Below, piece by piece: positions 1-12,600 of a DNA stretch of 26,376 nucleotides. Source of the stretch: Phallusia fumigata (lineage: Eukaryota; Chordata; Ascidiacea; Phlebobranchia; Ascidiidae); contig QXVZ01013384.1 in assembly GCA_008931825.1 (NCBI GenBank), positions 7,569-33,944 of the forward strand. The letters are read 5' to 3'. Below the pieces are notes generated by a model. It saw only the letters and a list, made by a program, of their open reading frames with translations, was not told the DNA's origin and made no database searches. A program made the position numbers and the translations under genes. Every line of letters begins with the position of its first letter. The stretch's first letter is position 1.

Positions 1-465
1 CATAAAACCCCCACCCCCCATAATAAAAAACTGTACAAAATACCCCCTTGAAAAGTACCCCCCCCCCCCCCCCCAGTCGTGTTTTCTCATATTGCTCCAA
101 ACTCACTCTCTTGTGAGCCTTGTCACATACTGCCTTATAATTATGGTGTAGCTGCACCATGTTCGACTTTGATCCGCCCTTAACATTTTTGCACCTCATA
201 ATTTTTTTTTAGAAATGCGTGATCAACAGGTCGGTAATAAATTTCTAACCAGAAGAAGAAGCATCGTTTGCAAGAAGCATCAAAGCAACCAACCGTTTAA
301 TTGATATTTTCTACCCTCAAGTGCTTGGGTTGAGAAATACGTCATAATTCTCGTGACGCTAACACAAAATCTGAGACGATCAACCAATTGAGACTGGAAG
401 ATCGACTGGTCGATCGCAATGAACATGTTAGCCACCCCTGAGCAAAAGAAACTTTCTTTGTTTAG
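1..465. other. 5' flank/intron with low-complexity C-run
   Basis: The stretch begins with A-rich and C-rich low-complexity sequence, including an uninterrupted C-run of about 17 at 58-74. Bases around 98-140 resemble 3062-3104 (Cs and Ts around a shared TTTTGTGAGC/CTTGTGAGCC core), so it carries a diverged dispersed repeat. No convincing exon homologous to the one at 5291 was found, and it is best read as intron of the gene that continues to the left. Confidence 0.5.
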
Positions 466-625
466 GTTGGATGTGATGCTGAACGGGGTCGGATACCTCC
501 AGCAAGAAATAATACATACAAGTTGTTACCTATTGATAAGGTTACAGAGGAATTGACCTCGCTGAGACAAAATGCTCAATCAAGTTTAGCAACTGGCATG
601 GATGCTGAGTCATGTTTTGGAACAG
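466..625 (+). CDS. Exon 1: linker module before CTLD-A (phase 0 to 1)
   Basis: Acceptor TTTGTTTAG ends at 465 and donor AG/GTACTG follows 625. The frame is closed by a stop (TAG) immediately upstream within the acceptor, and is open for 53 codons. It starts with VGCD, as does the exon at 5793; both start in phase 0, end in phase 1 and directly precede the N-terminal exon of a CTLD. The rest looks helical and polar (KVTEELTSLRQNAQSS) with one later Cys (ESCFG). No known family was recognised. Its reality rests on splice sites, frame and the parallel with 5793-6009. Confidence 0.6.
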
Positions 626-3600
626 GTACTGATAATTGCTGAGTCATATTTATGTCTTGGGATAAGTTTGAGATGAGACTGCTGGTTTGCGTTTTTGGAA
701 AATGGAAGGAAATCCATGTAAAACTGGAAAGTATAGATCCTACTTTGACTCCTAGTCATAGGTGTCGATTTTTTAGCAATTTTTTGTGTGTGGGTTGGCG
801 GAATATCAATTCTAAGCGGTCTGACATGTGATTGAATTGCACAACGTACACCTATTAGCTTATAACGTCATAATACTCTGTAATCGCTAACATTAACGGT
901 ACATATAGCACAAGAGACATGCAAAATTGGACTTGACATGCAAAACCTCCTGCGTTGTTGAATAAACTAAAATAAATTTACTGCGCTTGTCTGGTACATG
1001 TTTGGTTTAATCCAGTCATAATAAATACAGGAAATTTCTCGGGTGGCAGCATAGAGTTTTTGTAATGGCTGCCACCCTAGAAATTTTCAGTGGGGTGGCC
1101 GCCACCCCAGCCACCCTGGATAACGCCTATACTCAAAGTATTACCAGAATCATGACTCTGACTCTTGGTATTCTTAGAAGTCTGAGTACTTAAAGTCAAC
1201 TTTCTGGTTTATTTGGAGGATGAAAAAGTGGACTTTTTGACAAAATAGGGAAAACGGGCTAAAACCATGCCAACACTTTGCTAAAATTTCCCGTGAAATA
1301 TCGGCCACAAAGATTAAATTGGACTTGTCCAAGTTGGAGTTGGGATAAAAATATTTTGACTTCCAACACCTAGTATTTATAAGAGTCAGACATCCTAAAC
1401 CCCATAACCCCGACTCTGCCTGCATGTATATTAGTAAGCCATGTTTTAGGGCAGGTAGTAGAAGTTATACTTTATGTCATTTTTATGAGAAATTAGTAAC
1501 TTATGCCAGTATGGTAATATTTCACGTCAGTTTGAAAGATTTGGTGCTGTCTTTGTTTCTTCAAAATAACTTTTAGACTTCGTTGCATTTGGAAATGGCT
1601 CGATGATGGTGGTTGCGGATGAACTAAACTACACAGAAGCATCGAAATACTGCAAAAAGCGCAGCGCATATTTGTTTCAGGTAAAACTTGATGGCAAGTA
1701 TATATATATTTTTTTTTCATTTTTTTACCAGTGAGGGTTGTGTTGATGAAAAAACATGCACAAATGCATTGTAACTTATCTAGTAAGTGATTATTGGGGT
1801 AGAATAAGTTTTATGTGTCTTTTGGGCATTGTGCCACCTATTTTCTTTTATCTTGATGTGTTTTTAACCATGAGATTTTGCAGCTTTTTCCTGTTTATGT
1901 GCTATTTTATTCAATGTGTTTTCATGCACAGATGCTTAATTTATTACAACACAATACAATTTGACTTTTGGTTCAAGCCTTTGAGTTCTACTGTGTTGAA
2001 AAAATCCTGCTTAACTTTCTTGCACAAGAAAAAACAAGAGACTGAGACGGGATCAGAACCCACAACCTTGTGAACAAAACTGAGTCATTCCGACCAAACT
2101 AAAACTTGTAAACTCGTTTCAGATCGGCAGTGTGAGTGAACAAACCTTACTGGCAACAAAATTGCACAATGCTGAATTTCTGTTTGGAGCTAAAACCTGG
2201 TGGTTGGGTCTGGATGATGTTAAAATTGAAGGTAGTATGCTTAGCTACGAAAAGCATTCGTCGTAACGCTGAAACCACAAATAATGTGAATTTTTAAGCA
2301 TGGCTATGTCTTGTCTTATTTTCCCAAAACACACCTTTACATTTTCATCAGGGACATTCCAATGGGTTAACGGAGAGCTTCTTGAACCTGGTGATTACAC
2401 AAACTGGAATCCTTCACTTCCAACATCTCATCTATCGAAGGATTGCGCAATAATAGAAGGNTGCCAAATTATTTTGATGTCTGACATTAATAAATATTTC
2501 TATTTGTTGATTCAGAGGATGACATATTACAACAAATATACCGGTCATTTATTTGTTTGACCGACAAACTCTTATCTCCTATTTGTAACAAACTGGAACC
2601 AGCTTCTTTTAGCCGACTACATGCAATTGTAGTACTCAAAAAACACGACTCTATTTACATTTTTATTTGCCTTTACTCAGACTTATGCAAAAATCAAAAA
2701 AAAAATCACTTCGATTCACCACTTACTTTGTTTGAACTTGATTGTAGAGAATTTAAACTCTTTGCTGTTTTTAGAAACACTCAGCACCATGGAAAGCAGC
2801 GTTCCCAGTGTCTGAGCCGTTATCTCATTCCAGCGCTTGGATTGGAATGACTCGCAAAGTCGGTTATCCCTTGGAAGAGATGCATTGGGATGATGGGGTG
2901 AAGGCCAACATGCATCCTGATTGGTATAAGACAAGAGGCCTCCCACCCCCACCAGCAGAAATTGCAGAAAGTTTGTCTGTTTTTTTGTTTTAATTTTACT
3001 TTTCGACCGGCAACCTTATAGGGCCCTGACATTAACAGGGCAATTTTAAATTTCTCACAGCCACCAAAACTCATTTTTGTGAGCTCTTTTCACATAATGC
3101 CTTGTGTGTCTCTACCCTTTATTGTTTCATGTCTTCAGTTTACCAAAACTTATGTCAAAATAGTTTGTGCCCAAAAATTTATAGGTTGTTAGTTCCCGCC
3201 CCCATTAGCGATCAGAAACAGAATGACATCATCGCATGCGTGGGGAGAAACACAACCACATCCCATATGGTTTTCAGTAAGTTGACGCTGCATGACAGAC
3301 AGCCACCAACATTTGCCAGAAGAGCTTTTTAAGGTTTATGCAATGCTCGGCAGAAACAGTTTGCAGAATCTTCAAATACACTAGAATTTCGTTTCATATT
3401 TTTTTGCAAACTGTTTTGTAAGTAATGGCAGAACCTGTTAGTTGAAAATATATATGGCAGAAGCAGCAAAAATAGAACTATTCTTTGGTCTGAAAAGCAA
3501 TGTGTATGAGGGAAAAAGGTTAAGAACAATTGTCAAACTTATCCAATCTGGGACGGTTTGTGTTTTCGGAGCAATCAACTGTATGAGCTGGAAAGCATTG

Positions 3601-6600
3601 GTGAAGATAATAGTGCTGGTTTAGATTAAAGACTTTACCAAAAATTTGAGACACAGTTCATTGTCAATGTCACCACAGAACAACCACACACAATTTCAGT
3701 CTGCAAACAAGTTTATGACTCAGTGTCAGTAGTAAAAGGCAATACTTACATAAGCAAGTGAAAATTAAGCTTTATTTTTAAACAATTTCAAAATAGTAGT
3801 AGTATTTTTCATGGGCAATTTGAGTTTACCAAAACTTATGACTGTTTCTCTGGCGTAAACATTCAGAAGCACCACATTACATTTATCTTGTAGTGTTTCA
3901 CATGTGGAAGTACCCTCCATCCCCTGATGGTGTGCGGTTTGCTGGTGGCAAAGTTGTACATGAATACTGTGTCTCAATTGGGGAAGATGGATTTTGGTTC
4001 GATTGGGATTGTTCGGCCCAATTTCATGTGGTTTGTGAATTAGGTCAGTTTTGCATTACATAGATGATATTCTTAATGAACTTTAGTACACTTAAACCTT
4101 TTCTATTCAATGATTTGTTGCTAATTTTCATATTCCTAGCAATTTCATTTTTATTGTGTTATGCAGGTTTCAAATTTTTCTGAATGCCACCTTGTTTTTG
4201 ATAACTCCATTGTCATGCTTTGGGACAACATTATCATGTAACTTGTGAAGTTGCCCAGTTTAATTTAGGTCATTTAAAAGTTAAAAAGCTGAATTTTTTT
4301 CTAGACATTTATTTAACAATAACTTCTTGATATAATTGCTTGGGTGTGTTAATGTTATGTTTGTAAATAGTAAAAACTTTGAACATAAAAAAGTACATGA
4401 TGACAGTAAACGAAAAAGTACGTTGACAGTGAATAAAAAATTAAGTTGACAGTAAATAAAAAAGTATATTGACAGTAAATGAAAAAGAATGTTGGCAGTA
4501 AATGAAAAAATATGTTGACAGGAAATAAAAAAGTATATTGACAGTAAATGAAAAGGCATGTTGACAGCGATTAAAAAAATGTTGACAATAAATGAAGAAG
4601 TACGTTGACACTGACAGTAAATGATAGTTTACTACTCGGCTATCCTTTTAAGTTTTTCTGTCATCGCTTCCAACTTTTGTGCACAATTTAGTTTGACTGA
4701 TAGTATATTAACTGGTTTTTAATTATTCATTGATATTAGTAAATATAGGTACATGTAAATTTTAACTAAGTACTATCAATAACTGTCCACATACATGTGG
4801 TTTACCCTGTTTACAATGTCATGTTTTAGGTCCTGTCACAGTGTTTGAGCGTTGGACAAAAGGAGCCCAAAACTACAGTGAACCAAACGATGCATGGTGT
4901 GTGGAAGACTGTGGTGCGATGAGACTTGATATGTTAACTTGGGATCGAGATCATACTGGTTTAAAGACTGAATACTGGAACGATTATGTTTGCAACCTAA
5001 AGTTTGGATTCGCTTGTGAAGTTGGTAGGGCTTGTTGGCAACGTGAAAAATGGTAAAAGTGTTTGGATGTCACTAGGCATATTTTTGTCAAAGTCTGTTG
5101 GTTTTTAACTGATACCATCTATGTTTCCGTACATATCTGTGAAGGTTTGTTGTTTGTGTGCGATAAAAAAGTTGCCAAAATTGTTTACAGACACTTAAGG
5201 ATGTTTTTGTTTAAATGCAATAATTGTTTTGTTCAACATCAGATTTTTGTTGGCAAATTTTTTTCTTTAAATGAAGAATGTGTTGCATAGATTTGCCTTC
5301 ACAATGTGAGAGTTATAATCCACCTCTGAGTTATGACTGCATCAGACAAATATCGAACGAGGTGAGACTGGTTTCAATATTCCTGTTAATTTATGCCAAA
5401 TTTCTCGCATTCGACTTTTTTAACTCTATACATGTATTTAACTGTTAATGATTGTTGTATCGTGTTGCTACAATTTTTTCACCATGCAAAATTAACTAAA
5501 CCTTTACGATTTTACTGAAATTTGAGAGAACAGTCTCAAATGCTGACAGAATCAGTCGCGATTAAATACAAAAGGAAAAATATTTCGCCTACATTGGCAT
5601 CGTCAGTTCCTGAAATGCAAAAATCAGACAAATAAGAGGATGGAGAATAAACACTAGGAAGCAAAGTTAAAAATAAAAATCTAAAAATCTTTGCACAGAC
5701 ACTGCCAACTAAAGCCAGATAAAAAGATGTTGGATGTTTAGATGTTGCTCGTCCAGGATATTCTTATTTATGATCTTGCGATTCACATTTAGGTCGGCTG
5801 TGACCCTGATGCGTTGCCAGACAATATTTTAAAACATCTTTCCAAGCAAACTGCTGGAGGACTACGCAGTTACTACAGGGAAATTAAGGAAAAGGTGGAG
5901 TTGCCTGATTCCTTGTTTTTCGAACTTTGCTCAAATCCTGTTATGTCTCTGGACGATGATGAACTAACGTGGGATATTCATGCAGCACTTGATACAGACA
6001 AACTGTTGGGTAAGTCTGGAAATAACTCATTGTTTTTTATTGTATTGCATCAAATTTCGTTTCTGACCATAAAAACGCATCAAATAAATGAAACATTTCA
6101 CTGACAGCACAGAAACAGGAAACGACTGCAAAAACCTCAGGGTTGAAAATACGTCAGGATAAAAACAAATATGGAGAACAATGGTTAAAAAATGCAGCAG
6201 ACACACCTTTGCAATTAGGGTGGACGAAAAACTAGGGCCAGAGAAGTTAAAAATTCAGAAGCATGATTGGATCAAACCACATTTATGCTTATGTGACCGA
6301 GTTTTATTTTTCCAAAATGTAGCATATCCAAGTAGGTTCGAAATGTCAAACACAGTTTTTTCATAATTTTAAGGATAAATATACTGCCTTTAGTGCCCAG
6401 TATCCACACTCTGCCTGTGTGTCTCGCACAAGCCTCATTTTAGCCTAAAAATGCATGTGCTCTTCTAAGTTGGTTAACAGTTAATGTTGTAGTTGCTATC
6501 ATCCAGATTTTGACCTGAGTCACATACTAGGTTTTCTGTTGATTCAGTTGTCATTTGACTGTTTAGAGTTTGTGGTATTTAGTTTGATTTATTACTTGGT

Positions 6601-9600
6601 TTTACTGGTTGAAGTAAAGCCGTACCTTACCATGTTTGCGATGTTCTGCTTGTACTCCGGATTAGGATGATTTTGAAGTAAATTGTGGTGTTATGCTGTT
6701 ACATACAATATGGACACAGGGCTTGATTTGGTAAATTCTTTATTTTAAAATGCTGCAGAGTTTCAAAAAGTGGGAGAATCCAATGTAATCTACATGCTGA
6801 ACAAGGTTCCCTATCAAGCTGCAGAGTCAATTTGCAAATCAATGGGAGCAGTTCTACCCACTGTAAGAATCCTATTTTTTTCATCAAAAAAAGTTTTTGG
6901 CAGAATCAATTCTTGGTAAATAAAATAAAGCTTTACAGTTGATTTTTTAAATCATAAACTTAACTTTTCGTTATGGATCGGTTATGCTACAGGGCAAAAG
7001 TTTTCTTTGTTTTATTAATAGTAAAATTGCATGCCTTTATATCTTACATTGCCAGCACATTTTGTGTTGAATTTCTCCAGCTGAAAAACGAAACCCTTGC
7101 TAAGCTGCTGGTGAAGAAAATTCGTGACTCTAATACATTTGTAGACATCGCGCATTGGTGGATTGGATTGGATGATAGAGATGTGAAAGGTATTGACAAA
7201 TTGTTTGGCTGCAAGTAAGCAGTACTGGGTAACCAAACTGCCTTGGCTCGACAGCTTGTTTGCAAGAATCTAAAAGTAGTTCAGTTAACTTCCCAATGTG
7301 CAACTTGGAAGCAAACTATTTTGTCACTCGTTTGATTAGCAACAAATTGTGAATTGTATCCAGCTTTGAAAGTGGATAGACTTAAAATTCTTGCCTAAAG
7401 CGAGATATTCCATCTTGTTATCCACAAGCCTGCTGAAAATAGCAAAGCATCACAACAGAGAAAAAGTATTCTAGTGTAGCAATGAAACTGTTAAAGCATT
7501 GAATAATAACAAAAAGTTTCTTATTGCAGTAACAATGAAACATTTACGTTATTGCAGTAATAATATAATGTTAAATCATCCAATGCTGAACTTACTTAAA
7601 ATACAATTTAAAAACCAACTATTTTCGTACTTAATGTGTCGAATGCATACTCCTATTTGTTTTAGTGCAATGTAAAACACACAAAAAACATCTTGTGGCT
7701 GCAATGAAAGCTTTTGTGGGGTTTATGTTGTGCAAGCCTGTAATATGTCCTGCTTTTATACCAGGAACATGTCACATGTATAAACTTTCCGAAAAACTAC
7801 AGTTTAATTCTGTCTGATGTTTTTACCCAGGTTTGTACGAGTGGTCTAGTGGAGAACCTCTGGACACTAAAATCGGTCACTACACCAACTGGTCACCAAG
7901 CTCACGTGGAACGGTTGAGGGAAACGATTGTGTTGCAATCGAAGTTTCCGATACAATGATGTGGGTTGCAGAAGGCTGTGATGCTGAAAATGGATTTATG
8001 TGTGTCAAAGGTAAATGCAGTTTGTTATTGACTTGATTTTTATTAACACTGTCAATTAAAAACACCATCAGTGTGTTAGAAACGGCCAAATAGTCAGCGT
8101 AACTGCCTTGTGTTTCGAAAGGTTGTGTTGAACAAAAACAACCAGTTTCCTAATGCTTGAGTACGATAATTGGGATTCTAGCATTGTTACCTATCGTCTT
8201 GGCCCATTTGCAAACTGCCCACTGTTTGAAATACACTGATTTAAACTACTCTTAATAGTTGTGAATGCTGTAAGTTACTTTAACTTGCAGTGACTTGTGA
8301 CTATCCTGCCTCGTATGGTTTTGTCCATCGTGATGAATGTTATCATTTTCGGAATGATCCTCTGAATCGTGAACAGAATGTGTACGCAAAACCATTCAAG
8401 GAGGCTCAAGAAAGCTGTGAAAAGACTAATGGGTATCTGTGGCTGTGTTATGTAAAATCTTTGTAAGTAATGGCTGAATGCATTTAAATAAATTTGTAAG
8501 TGCTGGCTTCTTGCATCATTAAATTATAAAAGTCTTTTTAAAGGCCATAGAGTACACTCAAATAACAAGCACAAGACTTTTTTATTTAAATTTTATGATT
8601 CTATTTGAATAAGAACCACAATGTTGTTCAAAGGTCTGAGTCCTCAAATCAACAGTATATTGATTTCAGGCAGTTGAGTTTGGCTGACGACGAGGTCACT
8701 GTGATGTTTTTGAAGAACACAATCACTTCTCAACCCAACTTTACACATGAATCCATTGCAAGGTGGGATGTAGAGTTATTAATAACGCCTGAATGCGTTA
8801 TGCTCATTATGAGTCTGTCATCGAGACACCTGCCTGATTGCAGCACCGGTATATAATTTTTCATTTGATTTTTTAAAGTTGGTGACTTCAATGGGGGTCA
8901 ACCCATCGGGTTCCTCTGGGTTGGAGCAATATCGCTCAAGTTTCTTGCTTAGGGAAACACCGAGATGGGATTAGAACCAACAACCTTGTGTGCCCAAGGG
9001 AGTCTCGCTATCCACACGCCATCTTGGCAGTTCAAGCAATCGGGTAGCACTTAGACTTTAGTTTCTTACTCAGGGTTACACAAAAGGCTAAACAAGATTA
9101 AAACACACAACCTTGCGAGCATAAGGTAGTCACACCAATCATTTGTCCAATACGTGCTCACAATATAACATCCACATGTGTATGTCTTTTTCTTATTGGC
9201 CATTTTTTTTCCACCCTCTGTTAATATTAATGCCAGCAACATATTTCAAAGTTGTTCTTGTGATTTTGTGTCATTCAGTTTAAAATCACTGGATTGTTTA
9301 GACTCGAATATCGACAGCAATCTAATTTGTTATGTTTGTTTGTTGATTTATGTTTCAGATATTGGGTTTCCTTGTTAGACAAACCTTCTCCATCCCGACA
9401 CGATCCGACAGTCCGAGATTGGAAATGGGTTGATGGAGATGAGGAAAAACCTTTTAGCCTATACAGACCTTTTATCAAAGGTAAAAATGTAAACTATAAA
9501 CATACCAGGCATGGTTATGGTATGAATGTCATTATTAAGGCTGTCATTTTGTTTAAAGAGCACATTAAATTTTACAGACAGTTATGGAGAAACCAAGCTT

Positions 9601-12600
9601 AAATTTCTTTAAAATTCAATATTTTTTGAAAAATAATTTGTTGTCATCTGGATGTGGATTTTAATGATCTATGTTACTAATATTTCCCATTGAATGGGTT
9701 TTTGATGCGGGGCCCTTTGTCACCTAGTAAAGTAAAATGCAGCGATAAACCTTTTAATTTGTGTTTATTATGAAGATGGATTTAAGATTGAAAATGTTGA
9801 TTCCGTAAAATCGACCCCTGCAAGATTTTCATATGAGGAGCGTTGTCTCTATGGCGACCATCAAAATCATACTTACGGAAATCCATTTGGAAACTTCAAT
9901 CCTCATTTCTATGCAAGAAGGTGTGTTACGTTTGCATGTATAATCAATAAACCATTTTTATTGTCACAAACTAGTTCTCTCACTCCATCTGAAATTTCTG
10001 GTAGAGTATGTCTAAAAATGAAAAACTATATGTACGTGTGTTTTATACAGTTCTAAAGGTGTGTCTCTGTTTTATTAGCACAAGAAAAAAGTAAAATACA
10101 TCTATTTTGTAGACTTATGGCAGTAAAAAATTATATGTTATCATTTTGTCACCTTCCCAAGAACCCATAGACGTTGATTCTTGGGGTGACGGTGTCTCTT
10201 GTGCTATATGCGCAGTTAATTTTAAGATAACATGTATAATGATGTTATAAACCAATAAGGGTACATTGTTTAATTTTATCACATGTCAGACCACTTGAAT
10301 TTGATCATTTCACCACCCCACATGAAAAAAATTGACGCCTATGCAAGAACCTATATGCTTCTGTGTTACTAGGTCTTTCACTCTTTTTCATTTGTGTCTG
10401 GTAACTCAATATTTTTGTGCAACCTCCTTGCCATGTTGTGAGGCAAAAAGAGTTTGCAAGCGTTTTGATGCAATAGTGTTTCAGCCCAGACATGTGGTTT
10501 GCAAATAAAAATAACTTAATATAGTACCTACAAAATAATGAAGGATACAGTTACACATGTTTATTAAAGGTTACCCAAAGCTCACACTTAAGCTAAAACA
10601 ATATGTGAAACTTAAATATAAATCGGCTCATACAAGGTTTAAATCTGAACATTAGGAAAACTTCAGCACAATAATTTAAAATAGTTAAAGATATTATGTT
10701 GGCTATAATTAATGCTTTGCGGGCTGGTATTTGGACCTAGCTGATTTAAGCAATATATCCTGTGGCTAACTAAAAAATCTCATTCATTGTTTAAAATAGT
10801 TAATGTAACAAGAGAAATTGGTTGGTTTAGATAGCAACTATTTTATTGGCATATTGTTTGACAACAACAACACCAACAGTCCCTTGTACATTATTAATTC
10901 CAGCACATCTTGTGATTACAATTGGCATGGAGGACTTTCATGGATGTGGACTTCTTCATATCATCTCCTTCATCTTCGCACTGGACGATGTCTCACTGCA
11001 CCTTTTGCCAGCAGCGACAAAACTCCAGATAGTAAACAAAACTAAGTTAATGGATCTTTGCTGCTATATTGATGATGTCATTGTTATATATCTGCACCAT
11101 GTTTCAAATTTACAGAGTTGTTTGCTTAGCAACCTGTAATTTCAGGCATTTTTGGAATGGTCTTATTTGAACAAAGTGTTTAAACAGAAACTTATGAACT
11201 TTACAGGTTTATTTCCTGGTGTCCGAGTTCTCCCGTGCAATTTAACCGATCCCAACCAACACTGGATCTGTCAGTCGAGAAATCCCTTCCATCTGAAACT
11301 GAGAACCAAGTCCTTCAGCTTGCTCTATGATAAGGTGAACAGCTGTGTCATGAGTTTTTGTTTGGTTGCAGATTATCTGTCAATTAACTAGATTCCAATT
11401 TAACTTAAACTTGACACCAGCACTAGTGTTAAGCCAAACTACTGTTCAAATACTCAGCTCAACCAGTGCTGTTTCTCAAAGAAATGAAATTTTAAAAACA
11501 AAGGTGTAGGATAGAGCTTTGATGCAATGATTCCAAGATATAATTATACTGGTCTATTTATATATGGAACAACTCTAAGCAAACGTAATTGCACATTTAA
11601 TTCTGCAATCTGCCTTGAAGTGTGCCAACGCCTTGCTTAATTCTTAGAAAGACGTCCCTCATTCAGTATTAGACTGCTTTAAGGGCCAGTGTAGAGTGAT
11701 TAACACATAAAATATCCACTTATGTGTGAGTTTGGGCATGTGTTAGGACATACAAAAAGTTAAGTTGTGTGTTGAAATGAGATGCTTGGTCAAACTTTAC
11801 ATGATTTGGGAAAGTGTTGTAGAAAAATCAAAGACACCTGACATGTATATTTGATCACTTTTGGAAAAATTTCTGATAGAGCTTGTGTTGATGACAAACA
11901 ACCATCAACATCATAATCTTGTTCACTTTTGTTGACCCCAAAGCTTGTAAACCCCTAATCAAATTAGTCGCTTTATGGTGAGAGTATACAATTCGCCTGG
12001 TTGACATCTACTAGGAGTTCATTTTAATCCAATGTTTTGCCACAAAAGGCGTTTTCTGAGTGCAGAAAAGTAAGAACTTGACTGTAAATATACCTGTACA
12101 AAATCATCTTTGTCTGAAAGTAGACAACCTTAACATTTACCAAGGTTGTGTTTTACAAGATGCAAAAATAGGTTGTAAATATTATAAAGCGATAGTTGCA
12201 CAAAGAGTTTCTGGTAAAACTTTAACCTTGTCCATATTGCATTTGCTTGTTGGTAGGTTGAACCATGGGATCGAGCTTTCATGGCTGGAATTCATTACAA
12301 GGATGATTGTAAAGCCATGTGGAGAAGTTTAATGGACAATCAGTATTTGTGTGATGAAAAATATCACCCCGGTCGTAAGTCAAAAAGTTTGAAAAAAATT
12401 TTGTGCATTAAATATAATTGGGTTAGTGGTTCTCAACCGTTTTTTATTTCGTGGCCACCTCGAACCGTTTTGAAAACTAAAATTCCCCCACTATATCTGT
12501 ATGTTAAGAAGAGAAACAAAGCTCTTACAATTGATAAACTTTTCAGACTCTAATATTCAATACAAAAATACCCCCTAGTGGGGAATTCCTTCTCGATTGA

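Noticed and set aside
213..264. Possible short exon after a T-rich AG at 211-212
   Set aside because: Two possible donors keep phase, but the peptide (MRDQQVGNKFLTRRRSI) resembles neither the exon at 5291 nor any module; not supported.
1756..2073. 105-codon + strand open frame
   Set aside because: Lies in an intron and runs into a SINE; hydrophobic AT-rich composition and no domain.
2517..2560. Peptide DDILQQIYRSFIC after the gap resembles a CTLD tail
   Set aside because: No donor follows in frame, the expected Cys before it is absent, and the codons continue into AT-rich sequence; a chance match is likely.
4281..4559. 92-codon minus-strand open frame with repeats
   Set aside because: Product of the 23-bp minisatellite periodicity, not a repeat protein.
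4402..4627. Regular short repeats suggesting a CRISPR array
   Set aside because: Units are contiguous without unique spacers, in an animal intron.
8671..8673. First AG (8668-8669) as acceptor of exon 14
   Set aside because: It would place a stop in the phase-0 frame; the second AG gives an open frame.
12060..12332. 90-codon + strand open frame overlapping exon 19
   Set aside because: Wrong frame for exon 19 and mostly intron sequence.
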